DNA from: Neobacillus ginsengisoli
GTDB taxonomy: Bacteria; Bacillota; Bacilli; Bacillales_B; DSM-18226
NCBI RefSeq assembly: GCF_030813055.1
Contig: NZ_JAUSTW010000003.1
Location: forward strand, 629,910 to 693,909
Length of the DNA stretch: 64,000 nt
Direction: 5' to 3'
Position numbers and translations under genes: made by a program. How positions within the stretch are numbered: position 1 is the first letter of the stretch; the number at the start of each line of letters is the position of its first letter. Below, in pieces: positions 34,689-44,561 of this stretch. Below the pieces are notes generated by a model, which saw only the letters and a list, made by a program, of their open reading frames with translations, had not been told where the DNA came from and ran no database searches.

Positions 34689-34866
34689 ATTCCGAACCAT
34701 TTTCCTCTACCATCATTTCTAGGGCGGTTAGTAATAGAATTAAAATTTCTATATTTGTATGTTCTTATTTCAAATTCTTTTTCATAAATTAATGTAGAGT
34801 ACTCCTTTTAATCCAAAAAAAACCTCCCGCTTTTAACTTGTTGTTGGACATTTTCATTCAATTTGA

Positions 34867-34892
34867 AGCGTCAATCTGACGCTTTTTTTTGT
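34867..34892 (+). terminator. Terminator after the DUF4386 remnant
   Basis: AGCGTCA (34867-34873) / TGACGCT (34877-34883) and eight T. Intact although the gene upstream is truncated. Confidence 0.85.
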
Positions 34893-35044
34893 TTCTTTAT
34901 AACCCCCTATTTTTCCATTTCAATAACTCTTTGAAGAAATAAATAAGAGGCACGAGAAGGGATTGAGTCTGCAAAGGCAAAACTTATTAAGTTGTCGATC
35001 AATGTTTTAGTCTTTGCTGCTAACTTTCGACAATATTTTCGAAC

Positions 35045-35074
35045 AAAAAAAGCACCTACGATTAAGTAGATGCT
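35045..35074 (-). terminator. Terminator of the CBS-domain gene
   Basis: Minus strand AGCATCTAC pairs with GTAGGTGCT, then TTTTTTT; 7 bases past the stop. Confidence 0.85.
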
Positions 35075-35080
35075 AAGTTA

Positions 35081-35503
35081 TTAGTGAAGTTGTTCAGAAA
35101 TATGACTTAATGCTTCTCCTGCTTCGTTAACATGAATGTTTACTGTTGCAAGATCACCAATAGCACAAATTCCTAGCATTTCCCCATTTTCAACAACAGG
35201 AATACGTCGAATTTGATGTTCGGACATTATACGAGCACATTCATGTACATCTGTATCAGGCGCGCATGTGATGACATCCCTTGTCATACTATCATGGCAA
35301 TGAACGGACTTACAATCCTTTTCTTCAGCTACACAATTTATTACAATATCACGATCCGTAATCATACCAACAACTTTTTTACCTTCACACACAGGAACAG
35401 ACCCGCAGTTAATATCACGCATAATTTTAGCCGCTGCTGTCACAGGTTCATGTGGTGAACACACCTTAACATCTTTTGTCATAATATCGCGTAAAGTAGT
35501 CAT
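35081..35503 (-). CDS. Tandem CBS-domain protein
   Basis: Encodes 140 residues consisting of two CBS motifs (about 8-62 and 72-128): VCSPHEPVTAAAKIMRDINC, VGMITDRDIV, then DTDVHECARIMSEHQIRRIP and GICAIGDLA. CBS pairs bind adenosine nucleotides and sense energy or redox state. Size and wording resemble Bacillus YhcV. Five cysteines are more than usual for such a small CBS protein. GAGGAGG precedes ATG 35503. Role unknown. Confidence 0.88.
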   Translation of the reverse strand: MTTLRDIMTKDVKVCSPHEPVTAAAKIMRDINCGSVPVCEGKKVVGMITDRDIVINCVAEEKDCKSVHCHDSMTRDVITCAPDTDVHECARIMSEHQIRRIPVVENGEMLGICAIGDLATVNIHVNEAGEALSHISEQLH

Positions 35504-35627
35504 TTTTTCTTCCTCCTCTTGATTAATTAGCCTTAGTATTTTGCCTTTTTTTTTCGTTATTATTAAAATTCTTTATATACTTGAATAAGAAAAAGTAATC
35601 CTCAAATTCGAGGAAATTGATTCAAAA

Positions 35628-35662
35628 AAAATGGCTAGGAGTTTTCCTCCAAGCCATTTTTG
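35628..35662. terminator. Bidirectional hairpin
   Basis: AAAATGGCTAGGAG (35628-35641) pairs with CTCCAAGCCATTTT (35647-35660). A and T runs on both sides allow termination either way. Confidence 0.7.
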
Positions 35663-35837
35663 AATTTATATCTATTTTTCATTAAAGCAATCGTTAATTG
35701 AAGAAGAAAAAAGGCTTTACACCTCTTTGAATCGAAACACCTTAAAAGCACCAGTTTAATTTTTTTTGCTGCTTAAATTCTTGCACACGTTAACGAAATA
35801 ACCCGTTTAGCCCTATAAACAACTCATTTTCCATTTA

Positions 35838-35868
35838 AAAGGCATGGGAAATATTTTTCCATGCCTTT
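35838..35868 (-). terminator. Terminator of the KimA-like gene
   Basis: AAAGGCATGGGAAA / TTTTCCATGCCTTT, 7 bases beyond the stop codon at 35875. Confidence 0.8.
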
Positions 35869-35874
35869 AAACTG

Positions 35875-37785
35875 CTAATTCTTTAAATGATAAGGTACTG
35901 TTGTAATAACAACATCTCGATGCCTCAGTAACCATAGTCGAAGTAATAGAGCGGTTTGATTATGCAATATGTTATGCCACCACTTATGAGGAATAAATTG
36001 AGGGATGACAATATGAATTTGTGATTTAAACTGTTCCTTTTCTTCGATCAAATGTATTAATCTTGATAAAGGTTCTAAAACGGAACGATATTTACTCTTC
36101 AAGGTAACCAATCTGCAAGGGTTTCCCCATTCTTCCCATTTAGCTTCCATCTTTTTCATTGAGTCATCATCAAAGCCTACGTATAGGGCTAATAAATTTT
36201 CCTGACAAATACTGGTTGCAAATGATAATGTGTTTTGGACCACACGATGTACGCCTGAAACAAGAACAATCGTGATAACCCTGTTCGCTTCAGGGCGCAT
36301 GGTTTTCAGATCAATCTTTAACTCTTTTGCTACGTCACGATAATGATGCTGGATTGCCAATGAAAATAAAATAAGTACTGGTATTACGATTAAAACAATC
36401 CACGCACCACTTGTAAATTTCGTAACTGCAAAAATTAGAGCAACAATAGTGGTTATGATTGCGCCAATCGTATTAATCGTTAATTTTGTTTTCCAATGTG
36501 GTCCTTTTACACGCTTCCATCGTCTCATTAAACCAAATTGGGCAACTGTAAAGGACATGAAAACACCGATTGCATATAAGGGAATTAAAGCATTTGTATG
36601 AGCTTGGAATGCGATAATCAATAAACTGGCTGTAGCTGCAAGCACGATAATTCCATTAGAGTATCCTAAACGATCTCCTCTGTTTGTTAGTCCACGCGGC
36701 AAGAATCCATCAGCGGCTACGATGGCAGCTAATTGTGAAAAACCTGTAAACGTTGAATTGGCTGCAAGGATTAGCACGATAAAAGTAAACCAGATGATCA
36801 ACTGATACATGATCCCATGTCCAAAATAATACTCTGTTAATTGAGATAGCATGGTATTATTAGGATTTGGACTAATGCCTCTAACATATAAATGATAAGC
36901 AAATCCTAAAAGGGTTATCGATGTGATAGTCCCTAATGCAATGTATGTTTTAATAGCATTTTTTTGTTGGGGCTTTCTAAAAATAGGAACTGCATTTGAG
37001 ATTGTTTCGATTCCCGTTAAAGCAGAGCAAGCAGAACTGAATGCTTTTAATATAAGTAAAATGGTTAACCCTTTAGGAACCGACCCAAATGGAGGCGTGC
37101 TTGGTTGAACAAAACCATGTTTGACCTCGTTAAAAAGCCCTGTAAAAACTAGTATCATCATACACGCCGCAAATCCGATTGTAGGCCACGCAAAAATTTT
37201 CGCTGATTCGGCAATTCCCCTAAGATTCACCATTAATAAGATAAAGACACAAAGAATAGCCAGAACCGTTTCATATGGAGCGACAATTGGGTAAGCCGAA
37301 ACAATAGCCTCTAATGCTGCAGATACAGAAACGGCTACTGTTAAGATATAATCTACAAGTAATGAACCCGAAGCAATTAAAGATACCCAACGTTGTTTAA
37401 AGTTATCCTTTGCAATGGCATATGCCCCGCCCCCATTTGGATAGGCCAAGATGCCCATGATATACGAAATGATGAGGATGAACAATAAAACAACAGTAGA
37501 AATCGTAATAGGGATGATATACCACTTTGCTTCATTCCCTAACTTAACGAGTTCTGTTATTCCCGACTCAGGCCCATATGCAACTGATGAATATAGATCA
37601 GCAGAAAGGATAGGCAGAGCAATATACCAAATTAATTTATTGTGCTGAGCATGCAATTCTGCCGTTCTCATTGGCCTTCCAATTAATGCACGTTTAACAC
37701 TGCTAAAATTCGAAATCGAAAACCAAATTCCAACTAAGGCCAATATAGCAAAAAATAGTTCTATAAAATGAGATGGATGAGTCAC
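35875..37785 (-). CDS. KimA-like APC-superfamily transporter, probable potassium importer
   Basis: Encodes 636 residues. Twelve or so helices (about 10-480) carry ADLYSSVAYGPESG, AYPNGGGAYAIAKDNF and GSLLVDYILTVAVSVSAA, blocks shared with Bacillus KimA (YdaO). A soluble C-terminal domain (about 500-636) follows. KimA is a high-affinity potassium importer inhibited by c-di-AMP. A ydaO-type c-di-AMP riboswitch lies upstream on the same strand beyond one unknown gene, strengthening the assignment. The start is GTG 37785, 10 nt after GGAAGG. An alternative is an amino-acid permease of the same superfamily. Confidence 0.82.
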   Translation of the reverse strand: MTHPSHFIELFFAILALVGIWFSISNFSSVKRALIGRPMRTAELHAQHNKLIWYIALPILSADLYSSVAYGPESGITELVKLGNEAKWYIIPITISTVVLLFILIISYIMGILAYPNGGGAYAIAKDNFKQRWVSLIASGSLLVDYILTVAVSVSAALEAIVSAYPIVAPYETVLAILCVFILLMVNLRGIAESAKIFAWPTIGFAACMMILVFTGLFNEVKHGFVQPSTPPFGSVPKGLTILLILKAFSSACSALTGIETISNAVPIFRKPQQKNAIKTYIALGTITSITLLGFAYHLYVRGISPNPNNTMLSQLTEYYFGHGIMYQLIIWFTFIVLILAANSTFTGFSQLAAIVAADGFLPRGLTNRGDRLGYSNGIIVLAATASLLIIAFQAHTNALIPLYAIGVFMSFTVAQFGLMRRWKRVKGPHWKTKLTINTIGAIITTIVALIFAVTKFTSGAWIVLIVIPVLILFSLAIQHHYRDVAKELKIDLKTMRPEANRVITIVLVSGVHRVVQNTLSFATSICQENLLALYVGFDDDSMKKMEAKWEEWGNPCRLVTLKSKYRSVLEPLSRLIHLIEEKEQFKSQIHIVIPQFIPHKWWHNILHNQTALLLRLWLLRHRDVVITTVPYHLKN

Positions 37786-37884
37786 TTTACAAATTCCTTC
37801 CTATAATAAAAATGAAAATCGACTTTAACTAGTATTTGAAAAAACCTGAATAAATATCACAAGCAAACAAATTTGTAAGCATTT

Positions 37885-38463
37885 TTAAATAATAAATTGT
37901 TTACAGAATTGGCTACCTATTATTCCAGGAATTAAATTTATGTTATGTTCTAAATTAACTAGGCTTAAAAACTCCTTAATATCCTCTTCAGTTTCGCAAA
38001 CTTTTATATGCTCAATCCAAATGGAATACCGCTTTTTTTGTATACAAGTTACAGCCATAGGGAAATCATTGCATGATTTTAAAACATACCATCCTTCGGT
38101 TAGTTCCTTCCAAGGCTTTTTCATAATTAAAAGAAAATGCAGTCTCCTCCTTATAGACCAATTTTTTTTATTTTGTTCCGTCCTTATAATTTGATAAATT
38201 TGGTCTATCTCATTTTTTTGAGATATCATTGGGGCAGAAAATCCTGCCTTTTGTATAGCACAATGAATTTCGTTCTCATGATCTGCAAACCAATAGCCCA
38301 AAATATATCTTCTGCCGTCTACTAATTTCCAAACTGCACCAAAGATTCTGTATTTCATAGTATGAATATCAAGGTATCCACTATTAAGCCCGAAATAAGT
38401 AGGTAAAGTGTTGTCTAAATAAACATATGTATGGCTTTTACCTAGGTTAGAGGGTTTACTCAT
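37885..38463 (-). CDS. Uncharacterised protein between c-di-AMP riboswitch and transporter
   Basis: Encodes 192 residues, soluble, with many aromatic and charged residues. Landmarks are YVYLDNTLPTYFGLNSGYLD near the start, KYRIFGAVWKLVDGRRYILG, and a central basic segment KKNWSIRRRLHFLLIMKKPW. I do not recognise a family. It lies 99 bases before the KimA-like gene and is the first frame downstream of the c-di-AMP riboswitch, so it should share that control. The ATG at 38463 follows GGAGGACAAG at good spacing, supporting real translation. Confidence 0.65.
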   Translation of the reverse strand: MSKPSNLGKSHTYVYLDNTLPTYFGLNSGYLDIHTMKYRIFGAVWKLVDGRRYILGYWFADHENEIHCAIQKAGFSAPMISQKNEIDQIYQIIRTEQNKKNWSIRRRLHFLLIMKKPWKELTEGWYVLKSCNDFPMAVTCIQKKRYSIWIEHIKVCETEEDIKEFLSLVNLEHNINLIPGIIGSQFCKQFII

Positions 38464-38692
38464 CTTTACTTGTCCTCCAAAAAAACGTTTTGAACGATGG
38501 GTTATAATAAATAATTATTTTTTCCATTACGTATTTAATTAATCCGAGTAAACCCAAAAGTTAATTTTTATGTTGTTAGGCTATGATCAACACCCCCATA
38601 TGCGTCTCGCCTTACAAATTCCCTTTGTAAAATGGGCATAATAAAAAGACCTACTTTTTTTATCAAGCCGCATTTTTGTGAAAAAACAAAAA

Positions 38693-38848
38693 AAGCCCCC
38701 TGATTTAGGCGGTCTCTAGACCTCCTTCGCTTTAGCCGACGAAGTTAGCTGACGGGTAGGATGGCGAAAGAGACTTCATCCCTTCTACTGCTGTAGAATT
38801 AACCCCAAAAAGTGGGTCCTCCGTTCCCTTACAGGATTAGGCATTATG
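38693..38848 (-). ncRNA. ydaO-type c-di-AMP riboswitch
   Basis: On the minus strand the conserved blocks occur in order: AACGGAGGACCCAC, GGGGTTAATTC, GGGATGAAG, CATCCTACCCGTCAGCTAAC, TTCGTCGGC, then a terminator-like stem and TTTTTTT at 38693. This is the ydaO-yuaA aptamer that binds c-di-AMP and shuts off potassium uptake genes. About 230 bases separate it from the next start codon at 38463. Boundaries are approximate. Confidence 0.92.
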
Positions 38849-39130
38849 AAATTGTTTCCTATGTTCAAGATATTACATTGAAGCAAATAAACTGTAAAGG
38901 GCAATTTCGAAAAATATTAGCTGTGTTCAGCAAATCATTTTTTATTTTCAACAAAAATAAAAAGACAACATTGAAGTAGTCATTCATTGTCCTTATTGAT
39001 GGAACTAAAGATTTACGCTTCTACCTTCATTTTATGTGTCCCAAGTACAACAATTTTTAAGCAGTTTTCTATTTTAAATAGTAACAATCTCTAAGAAAAG
39101 AGCCTTCAAAAAAAATGTAAACCGATATGA

Positions 39131-39170
39131 AAAAGGATCCTAACATTGAGTTTGGATCCTTTTCTTTTGG
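39131..39170 (+). terminator. Hairpin terminator
   Basis: AAAAGGATCC (39131-39140) / GGATCCTTTT (39154-39163), then CTTTT. No gene precedes it on this strand. Confidence 0.65.
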
Positions 39171-39390
39171 GACATCCGCTTCCAGCCGCCTCACGCTTTA
39201 TCGAAACCTACAATCTAATTCTCATCATTTCAAAAACAGTCAGTCGGTGATTAGGCACTGGTATCCCTATGAAATAATAGACTTTACCATTCGCATTGTA
39301 GGAGGTTTATCCTTACTAATTGTATTTTAAAAATTTAATTAATTCAAAAAACTTTGTAAAGTGTTTTACAGAATTGAACCGGTTTCTCCG

Positions 39391-40047
39391 TTAAACTAAG
39401 TGTGGGGGTTGAAGACCGGGCATCGAATGAATGAGGTACTGTTTATTCATTTTACTGATTACACCTTTTTCCTGTAGCGAAAGCATTACGTTTGAAACAC
39501 TTACTCTAGAGGCTCCCACCACTTGAGAAAGCTCTTGATGGGTAAACGGGATGGTGATTAACACTGTTTCTCCAGAACGTTGTCCGTAGGTTTCTGCAAG
39601 TTGGACCAAGACAAAGATGACGCGCTCTTCGATGCTGGAAAAACTCATTAATTGGGTCTGTATTAACAGTGCGTTTTGTTTTTGGCTGATTGATTGTAGG
39701 ACGATTTCAAAAAGGCCGGGTGTTGTGCGGACAATATCTTGAAACAAGGTTTTGGGGATCCGAATAATTTCTAAATCTGTAGAAGCTGCGGCGCAATAAG
39801 CGTAGGAACCCATTGACCAAACATTGTCTTCGCCAATGATCGAATTGGACCCTACAACAAATAAATGCCTCTCTTCACCGGAAGGCGATAATAAGTAGGC
39901 TCTTACCCGCCCTGAAAGAATCAAATACACATCTGTTAATGGCTGGTGTTGCAGAAATAGACTGGTGCCTTTCGGGTAAAACTTTATCGTTCCATTTTGT
40001 TTAAATCGTGCAGGATCCCAGATTCCCTTTTCTACCCATAAATTCAT
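39391..40047 (-). CDS. Crp/Fnr-family transcriptional regulator
   Basis: Encodes 218 residues. The cyclic-nucleotide-binding-like beta barrel (about 20-130; LILSGRVRAYLLSPSGEERH, IIGEDNVW) is followed by a dimer helix and a Crp-type helix-turn-helix, HQELSQVVGASRVSVSNVML. There is no N-terminal cysteine cluster, so it is not an iron-sulfur FNR. The gene is divergent from an aminotransferase-YitT-permease operon with only 66 bases between start codons, which marks that operon as its likely target. Effector unknown. Confidence 0.9.
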   Translation of the reverse strand: MNLWVEKGIWDPARFKQNGTIKFYPKGTSLFLQHQPLTDVYLILSGRVRAYLLSPSGEERHLFVVGSNSIIGEDNVWSMGSYAYCAAASTDLEIIRIPKTLFQDIVRTTPGLFEIVLQSISQKQNALLIQTQLMSFSSIEERVIFVLVQLAETYGQRSGETVLITIPFTHQELSQVVGASRVSVSNVMLSLQEKGVISKMNKQYLIHSMPGLQPPHLV

Positions 40048-40113
40048 CCTTACGCCCCCTTTTTAACACGATAGCAGAACAAAAACCTATATGATCAGAA
40101 AGGAAGTAATAGT

Positions 40114-41256
40114 ATGGTTACCCCTTTTAAAAAACAACGAGAGTTATTTCCAACACTATCAAACACCATCCATTTGTCCAGCTGCTCACAAAGTGCAATC
40201 AGTTTACCCGTTAAAGACGCCATCAGTTCGTATCTTCAAAGCTGGACTGAAAACGGAATGGATTGGAATGGCTGGATGGATGAGGTTCAACACGCAAAAA
40301 ACGAGTTTGCTAGATTAATTAATGCAGCTCCTGAAGAAATTGCCGTTTTATCGAGTGTGTCTGATGCCGCTTCTGCTTTTGCGGGTGCTCTTTCTTTTTC
40401 AACTGAACGAAATAAAGTAGTCACCACTGATATCGATTTTCCATGCGTAGGCCATGTATGGCTTTCACATAAAAGAAGAAATGCCCAGGTAAACTTCATA
40501 CCTCCGGAGGAAGATCACTCGATTTCATTCCAAGCATATGAACAAGCGATTGATTCAAAAACACTTGTTACCTCGATTCCTCATGTTTCTTATTATAACG
40601 GCTATAAACAAGATTTGAAATTGCTTTCCCAATTAGCTCATAGCCATGGATCCTATCTATTTGTTGATGCCTATCAATCGGCAGGAAGTGTATCAATCGA
40701 TGTGAAGGATAGTGATGTAGACGTACTGGTAGCAGGGGCGCAAAAATTTTTGCTGGGGGTTCCCGGGATTGCGTTCATGTATGTAAAAAAGGAGCTGGCC
40801 AATCAATTGGAGCCACTTACAACGGGATGGTTTGGAAGACAAAATCCATTTGCTTTTACCAATCAAATTTTGGATTATGCGGATGTAACCAGAAGATTTG
40901 ATACGGGTACTCCACCGATGATCAATGCCTATGCAGCCCGTGCAGGAATCTCACTTCTAAATCAGATCGGAATAAAACCGATTGAGGAATACTTAAATCA
41001 TTTATCAGGTGTATGCATCGAAACGGCCCAAAAACATCAATTAGAAATTGCCAGTCCGTTGGATATCGAAAGAAAAGGAAGTAATACAGCGATACGGGTT
41101 AAACATGCATCCTATTTAGAACAGCATCTGAAATCACAGCGGATCATTGTGGCAGCCCGAAACGATGTCCTAAGAATTGCCCCGCATTTTTATAACACAG
41201 AGGATGAAATTGTCAAAACTGTCGAGGCGATCGCCCATGCTCTTATCACAAAGTAA
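40114..41256 (+). CDS. Class V aminotransferase-fold PLP enzyme
   Basis: Encodes 380 residues of the cysteine desulfurase/isopenicillin-N-epimerase-like group. Lys211 in VAGAQKFLLGVPGIAF is the Schiff-base lysine; VDAYQSAGS carries the Asp that contacts the pyridine nitrogen; RRFDTGTPP is near the C-terminal domain. Whether it acts as lyase, epimerase or desulfurase cannot be read. It is first in an operon with a YitT-like membrane protein and an amino-acid permease, so it likely uses an imported amino acid. AAAGGAAG lies upstream of ATG 40114. Confidence 0.88.
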   Translation: MVTPFKKQRELFPTLSNTIHLSSCSQSAISLPVKDAISSYLQSWTENGMDWNGWMDEVQHAKNEFARLINAAPEEIAVLSSVSDAASAFAGALSFSTERNKVVTTDIDFPCVGHVWLSHKRRNAQVNFIPPEEDHSISFQAYEQAIDSKTLVTSIPHVSYYNGYKQDLKLLSQLAHSHGSYLFVDAYQSAGSVSIDVKDSDVDVLVAGAQKFLLGVPGIAFMYVKKELANQLEPLTTGWFGRQNPFAFTNQILDYADVTRRFDTGTPPMINAYAARAGISLLNQIGIKPIEEYLNHLSGVCIETAQKHQLEIASPLDIERKGSNTAIRVKHASYLEQHLKSQRIIVAARNDVLRIAPHFYNTEDEIVKTVEAIAHALITK

Positions 41257-41842
41257 AAAAATACTCGCCATTCTAGCCGGCACATTGCTTGTCGCCTGCG
41301 CTTATTATGCTTTTCAAAAACCGAATGGGATCACAGCCCCCGGATTAGGTGGAATAGCAGTTATTCTGGCGAATTTCCTTCATTCGCCCTTAGGTCTTAT
41401 TTATTTCATCCTTAATATTCCATTATTTTTAATGGGCTACCGTTCCATCGGGTCGACCTTTGCTTTTCTTAGCCTGATTGGGATGGGCTCCCTTTCCTTC
41501 TTTTTAGCCGTTTTATCCCACCTCCCGATTCTCCCCTCTCCCATAATCGGCTGTATTTTGGGTGGTTTGCTCTCCGGGATTGGGATTGGGATCGTTATTC
41601 ATGTTGGCGCCACAACCGGAGGCTTGGATATCGCAAGTGTCGTCATTGCAAAGCGGTATCCCTTTTTCACCATTGGAAAAACGATGATGGCTGTAAACGG
41701 CTGTGTACTGATTTTGACTTTTCTGGCAGCCGGATTAACCCATACCATTCTTACCTTTTTAAGCATCATTATTGCTGGAAAATGCGTGGATTTAACCCTA
41801 TCGTTATTTCAACACGCTAAAAAAAAGGAGGCTAGTTTATGA
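41237..41842 (+). CDS. YitT/YczE-like membrane protein (short form)
   Basis: Encodes 201 residues and five or six helices. KPNGITAPGLGGIAVIL and VGATTGGLDIASVVIAK are the paired signature of the YitT (DUF161) family. Typical family members run about 280 residues with a soluble DUF2179 domain; that domain is absent here. ATG 41237 overlaps the end of the aminotransferase gene by 20 bases, and the 3' end overlaps the permease start as ATGA. So the three genes are translationally coupled. Function unknown. Confidence 0.85.
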   Translation: MLLSQSKKILAILAGTLLVACAYYAFQKPNGITAPGLGGIAVILANFLHSPLGLIYFILNIPLFLMGYRSIGSTFAFLSLIGMGSLSFFLAVLSHLPILPSPIIGCILGGLLSGIGIGIVIHVGATTGGLDIASVVIAKRYPFFTIGKTMMAVNGCVLILTFLAAGLTHTILTFLSIIIAGKCVDLTLSLFQHAKKKEASL

Positions 41843-43236
41843 AAGATCATATTATTAAGCAAGAAGAAGGGTTAAAACGTGCGCTAACAGATCGGCAACT
41901 GACGATGATTGCAATCGGCGGTGCCATTGGGACCGGATTATTTATGGGAAGTGGAATCGCCATTAGCTATGCAGGTCCCGGGGTATTGATCAGCTATGTC
42001 ATTACTGCCTGTATTGCCGTTATAATGATGTTCAGTTTATCTGAAATGGCGGTTGTTCACCCTACTGCGGGTTCGTTTGGAACCTACGCTGAAATGTATC
42101 TGAATTCTTGGGTTGGTTATGTAGTTCGTTACACCTATTGGGCGGCCCAGGTTATTGCCATCGGTAGTGAAGCCGTTGCCGTCGGTATTTACATGCAGTA
42201 TTGGTTTCCGGCTATTCCCGTATGGATTTGGGCTCTTGGATTTGGTGCGATTATTATTTACGTCAATAGCCGTTCTGTCGGAAACTTCGGGACAATTGAA
42301 TATTGGTTTGCGATGATTAAAGTAGTAGCCATCGTCTTATTTATTATTTTCGGAATCTCCGTTGTGTTGGGGATCGGGCATTCCCATGCCATTGGTTTTA
42401 ACCATTATACAGACAATCATGGATTCTTTCCAAATGGATTTAAAGGAGTTTGGATGGGCGTACTAATGGCGATCTTCTCTTTTTACGGTGTAGAAATCAT
42501 CGCTGTAACGGCCGGTGAATCGAAAAATCCACAGAAAGCCGTACCAAAAGCAATGAGAACGATGATTATCCGCCTATTTCTCTTCTATATCCTATCACTG
42601 GCCATCATTCTTGCGATCATCCCCTGGGCAAATGCAGGTGCACATGTAGTCGCACAAAGCCCGTTTGTAAAAGTGTTTGAAAGCTCCGGTATCAGATATG
42701 CTGCAGGAATCATGAATTTTGTTGTCCTAACAGCTGCATTATCCAGCATGAACACGAACCTTTATCTCACCTCACGGATGCTGTTCTCACTATCCAGAGG
42801 CAACTATGCACCAAAATCCTTAGGCAACTTAAGTAAGAACGGAACACCGATAAATGCACTTTTGGCTTCTAGCGGTGGAGTTTTAATCGCAAGCCTTGTT
42901 TCCTATTTTAGTCCGATGGCTTTTAACTACTTATTCGGAGTAGCCTTATTTGGAGGAATCCTTGTTTGGATTATCATCCTCGCAAGTCACTTAAATTTCA
43001 GAAAAAGTGTTCATCTATACCATCCCGGACCGCTACCTATTAAGGCACCACTGTTTCCAGTCTTACAGTGGATTGGTATTATTCTATTAAGTGCCATTCT
43101 GATTACAATGGCCTTCTCCCCGGATTTCCGTGTAGCGTGGATTGTTGGTGTACCGTTTATCCTTATTATTAGCCTATCGTTCTTCTTACGTCGGAAATCT
43201 CTGCCGATGGAAATAGACAGTCAGTTGAAATCTTAA
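41839..43236 (+). CDS. Amino-acid permease (AAT/APC family)
   Basis: Encodes 465 residues, twelve helices. RQLTMIAIGGAIGTGLFMGSG at the N-terminus is the classic AAT-family consensus; FYGVEIIAVTAGESKNP and MNTNLYLTSRMLFSLSR are further family blocks. It imports one or a few amino acids by proton symport. The stop is followed by a terminator. The 3' end of this gene and its terminator have a broken copy at 866-1092. GGAGG sits 7 nt before ATG 41839. Confidence 0.92.
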   Translation: MKDHIIKQEEGLKRALTDRQLTMIAIGGAIGTGLFMGSGIAISYAGPGVLISYVITACIAVIMMFSLSEMAVVHPTAGSFGTYAEMYLNSWVGYVVRYTYWAAQVIAIGSEAVAVGIYMQYWFPAIPVWIWALGFGAIIIYVNSRSVGNFGTIEYWFAMIKVVAIVLFIIFGISVVLGIGHSHAIGFNHYTDNHGFFPNGFKGVWMGVLMAIFSFYGVEIIAVTAGESKNPQKAVPKAMRTMIIRLFLFYILSLAIILAIIPWANAGAHVVAQSPFVKVFESSGIRYAAGIMNFVVLTAALSSMNTNLYLTSRMLFSLSRGNYAPKSLGNLSKNGTPINALLASSGGVLIASLVSYFSPMAFNYLFGVALFGGILVWIIILASHLNFRKSVHLYHPGPLPIKAPLFPVLQWIGIILLSAILITMAFSPDFRVAWIVGVPFILIISLSFFLRRKSLPMEIDSQLKS

Positions 43237-43273
43237 TCGTATGAAGAAATCAATAAACCTATAAAACAAGCAG

Positions 43274-43306
43274 GCCCTAGTGAATGCACTTCACTAGGGC
43301 TTTTGT
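43274..43306 (+). terminator. Terminator of the permease operon
   Basis: GCCCTAGTGAA (43274-43284) / TTCACTAGGGC (43290-43300), then TTTTG. Confidence 0.88.
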
Positions 43307-43386
43307 CGTTTTTAGCATTGGCGCCGAATCGTATTCAACAGGATTACTTGCACATGTTACTTCCACAATATCCCTTTTAAAAGATT

Positions 43387-44274
43387 CTATTCTATATACT
43401 TCTTATCATTTAGTTTTAATAAACTTTTAAAATCCAGTTCTGCAATTAGTACACTTATTAATAAGAGTGTCGCACCTAAGTAACCTTTATTTGTAAGAGT
43501 TTCACCTGTGAAAAAGAAAGCAAAAACGGCTGAAAAAACAGGTTCTAATGAAAAAATAAGACCTGTATGTGTAGGACTGGTATATTGCTGTGCAATTATT
43601 TGAACAATGAAAGCGATTGCCGTACAAAATATACTTAATGCTAAGATTGAAAACCATGATTCAGAATTGTTAGGAAGTTTTGGTGTTTCCATAAAAATGG
43701 AGAAAATAATACTAAAGAGTCCAACAAAACCAAGTTGTAAAACTCCAAGGGAAATGGAATTGACATGCTTAGCCATTGTTCCAGTAACCATGATATGAAC
43801 TGCATAAAATAAAGCACAAAGAATACAAAACAGATCACCATAGCCTGTCTTTAATTCGTTATTTAATGTTAATAGACCTATTCCTACTATGGCTAGAACA
43901 ATTCCAAACACAACTTTTTTTTCAGGCTTTTGTTTTAAAAATATTGATGATAATACGGGAATAAATATGACTGTGAGACTAAATAAGAAACCAGCATTCG
44001 AAACTGATGTATACTTTGTACCGAAAGTCGCAAAAACATAAACGATAAACAAAATAGAAGCTAATATAAATGCATATTTAACAGTTTTAAAATCAGTCTT
44101 AATTAAGTGCTTGTAAAATACGATCCCTGATAAAAGAAAAGCAATAATGAAACGTAATGAGATTAAATTATATTCTTGCATGTAATTGAGACCAATTTTT
44201 GTAAGCAAGATAGATGAACCCCAAAAAAATGTAATCATTAGTAGCATTAAATCAGCTCTTAGTTGTATTTTCAT
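43387..44274 (-). CDS. EamA/DMT-family transporter
   Basis: Encodes 295 residues, ten helices, two EamA repeats. LMLLMITFFWGSSILLTKIG opens the first, and SPTHTGLIFSLEPVFSAVFAFFF marks the second. ATG 44274 has GAGGG 7 nt upstream; longer in-frame extension to 44427 lacks such a site. Substrate unknown. It lies next to the quinone reductase gene on the same strand but about 290 bases away. Confidence 0.9.
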   Translation of the reverse strand: MKIQLRADLMLLMITFFWGSSILLTKIGLNYMQEYNLISLRFIIAFLLSGIVFYKHLIKTDFKTVKYAFILASILFIVYVFATFGTKYTSVSNAGFLFSLTVIFIPVLSSIFLKQKPEKKVVFGIVLAIVGIGLLTLNNELKTGYGDLFCILCALFYAVHIMVTGTMAKHVNSISLGVLQLGFVGLFSIIFSIFMETPKLPNNSESWFSILALSIFCTAIAFIVQIIAQQYTSPTHTGLIFSLEPVFSAVFAFFFTGETLTNKGYLGATLLLISVLIAELDFKSLLKLNDKKYIE

Positions 44275-44561
44275 CTCTGTTCCCTCGTTAATCTTTACCT
44301 TTAAAATATTTTTTAATTTTTCTTGTGTACTATACACATAAGATAAGCAACTCTTGTGGCGCACTGACATTAACTGTCGTCCTATTTCAGGCGCATTTAT
44401 CCTCTCTATTATTTCGGATATTGACAACTATTACAAGATATATAATTTCGGATAAAGTTAGTCTATGAGTCTAAACCAGTGACGTATGCCGCACTATATT
44501 AATTTGACCTCTTTCCGTACCATAAACATTGTTAATACTTCTCTTCTTACCATTTAAAAAC

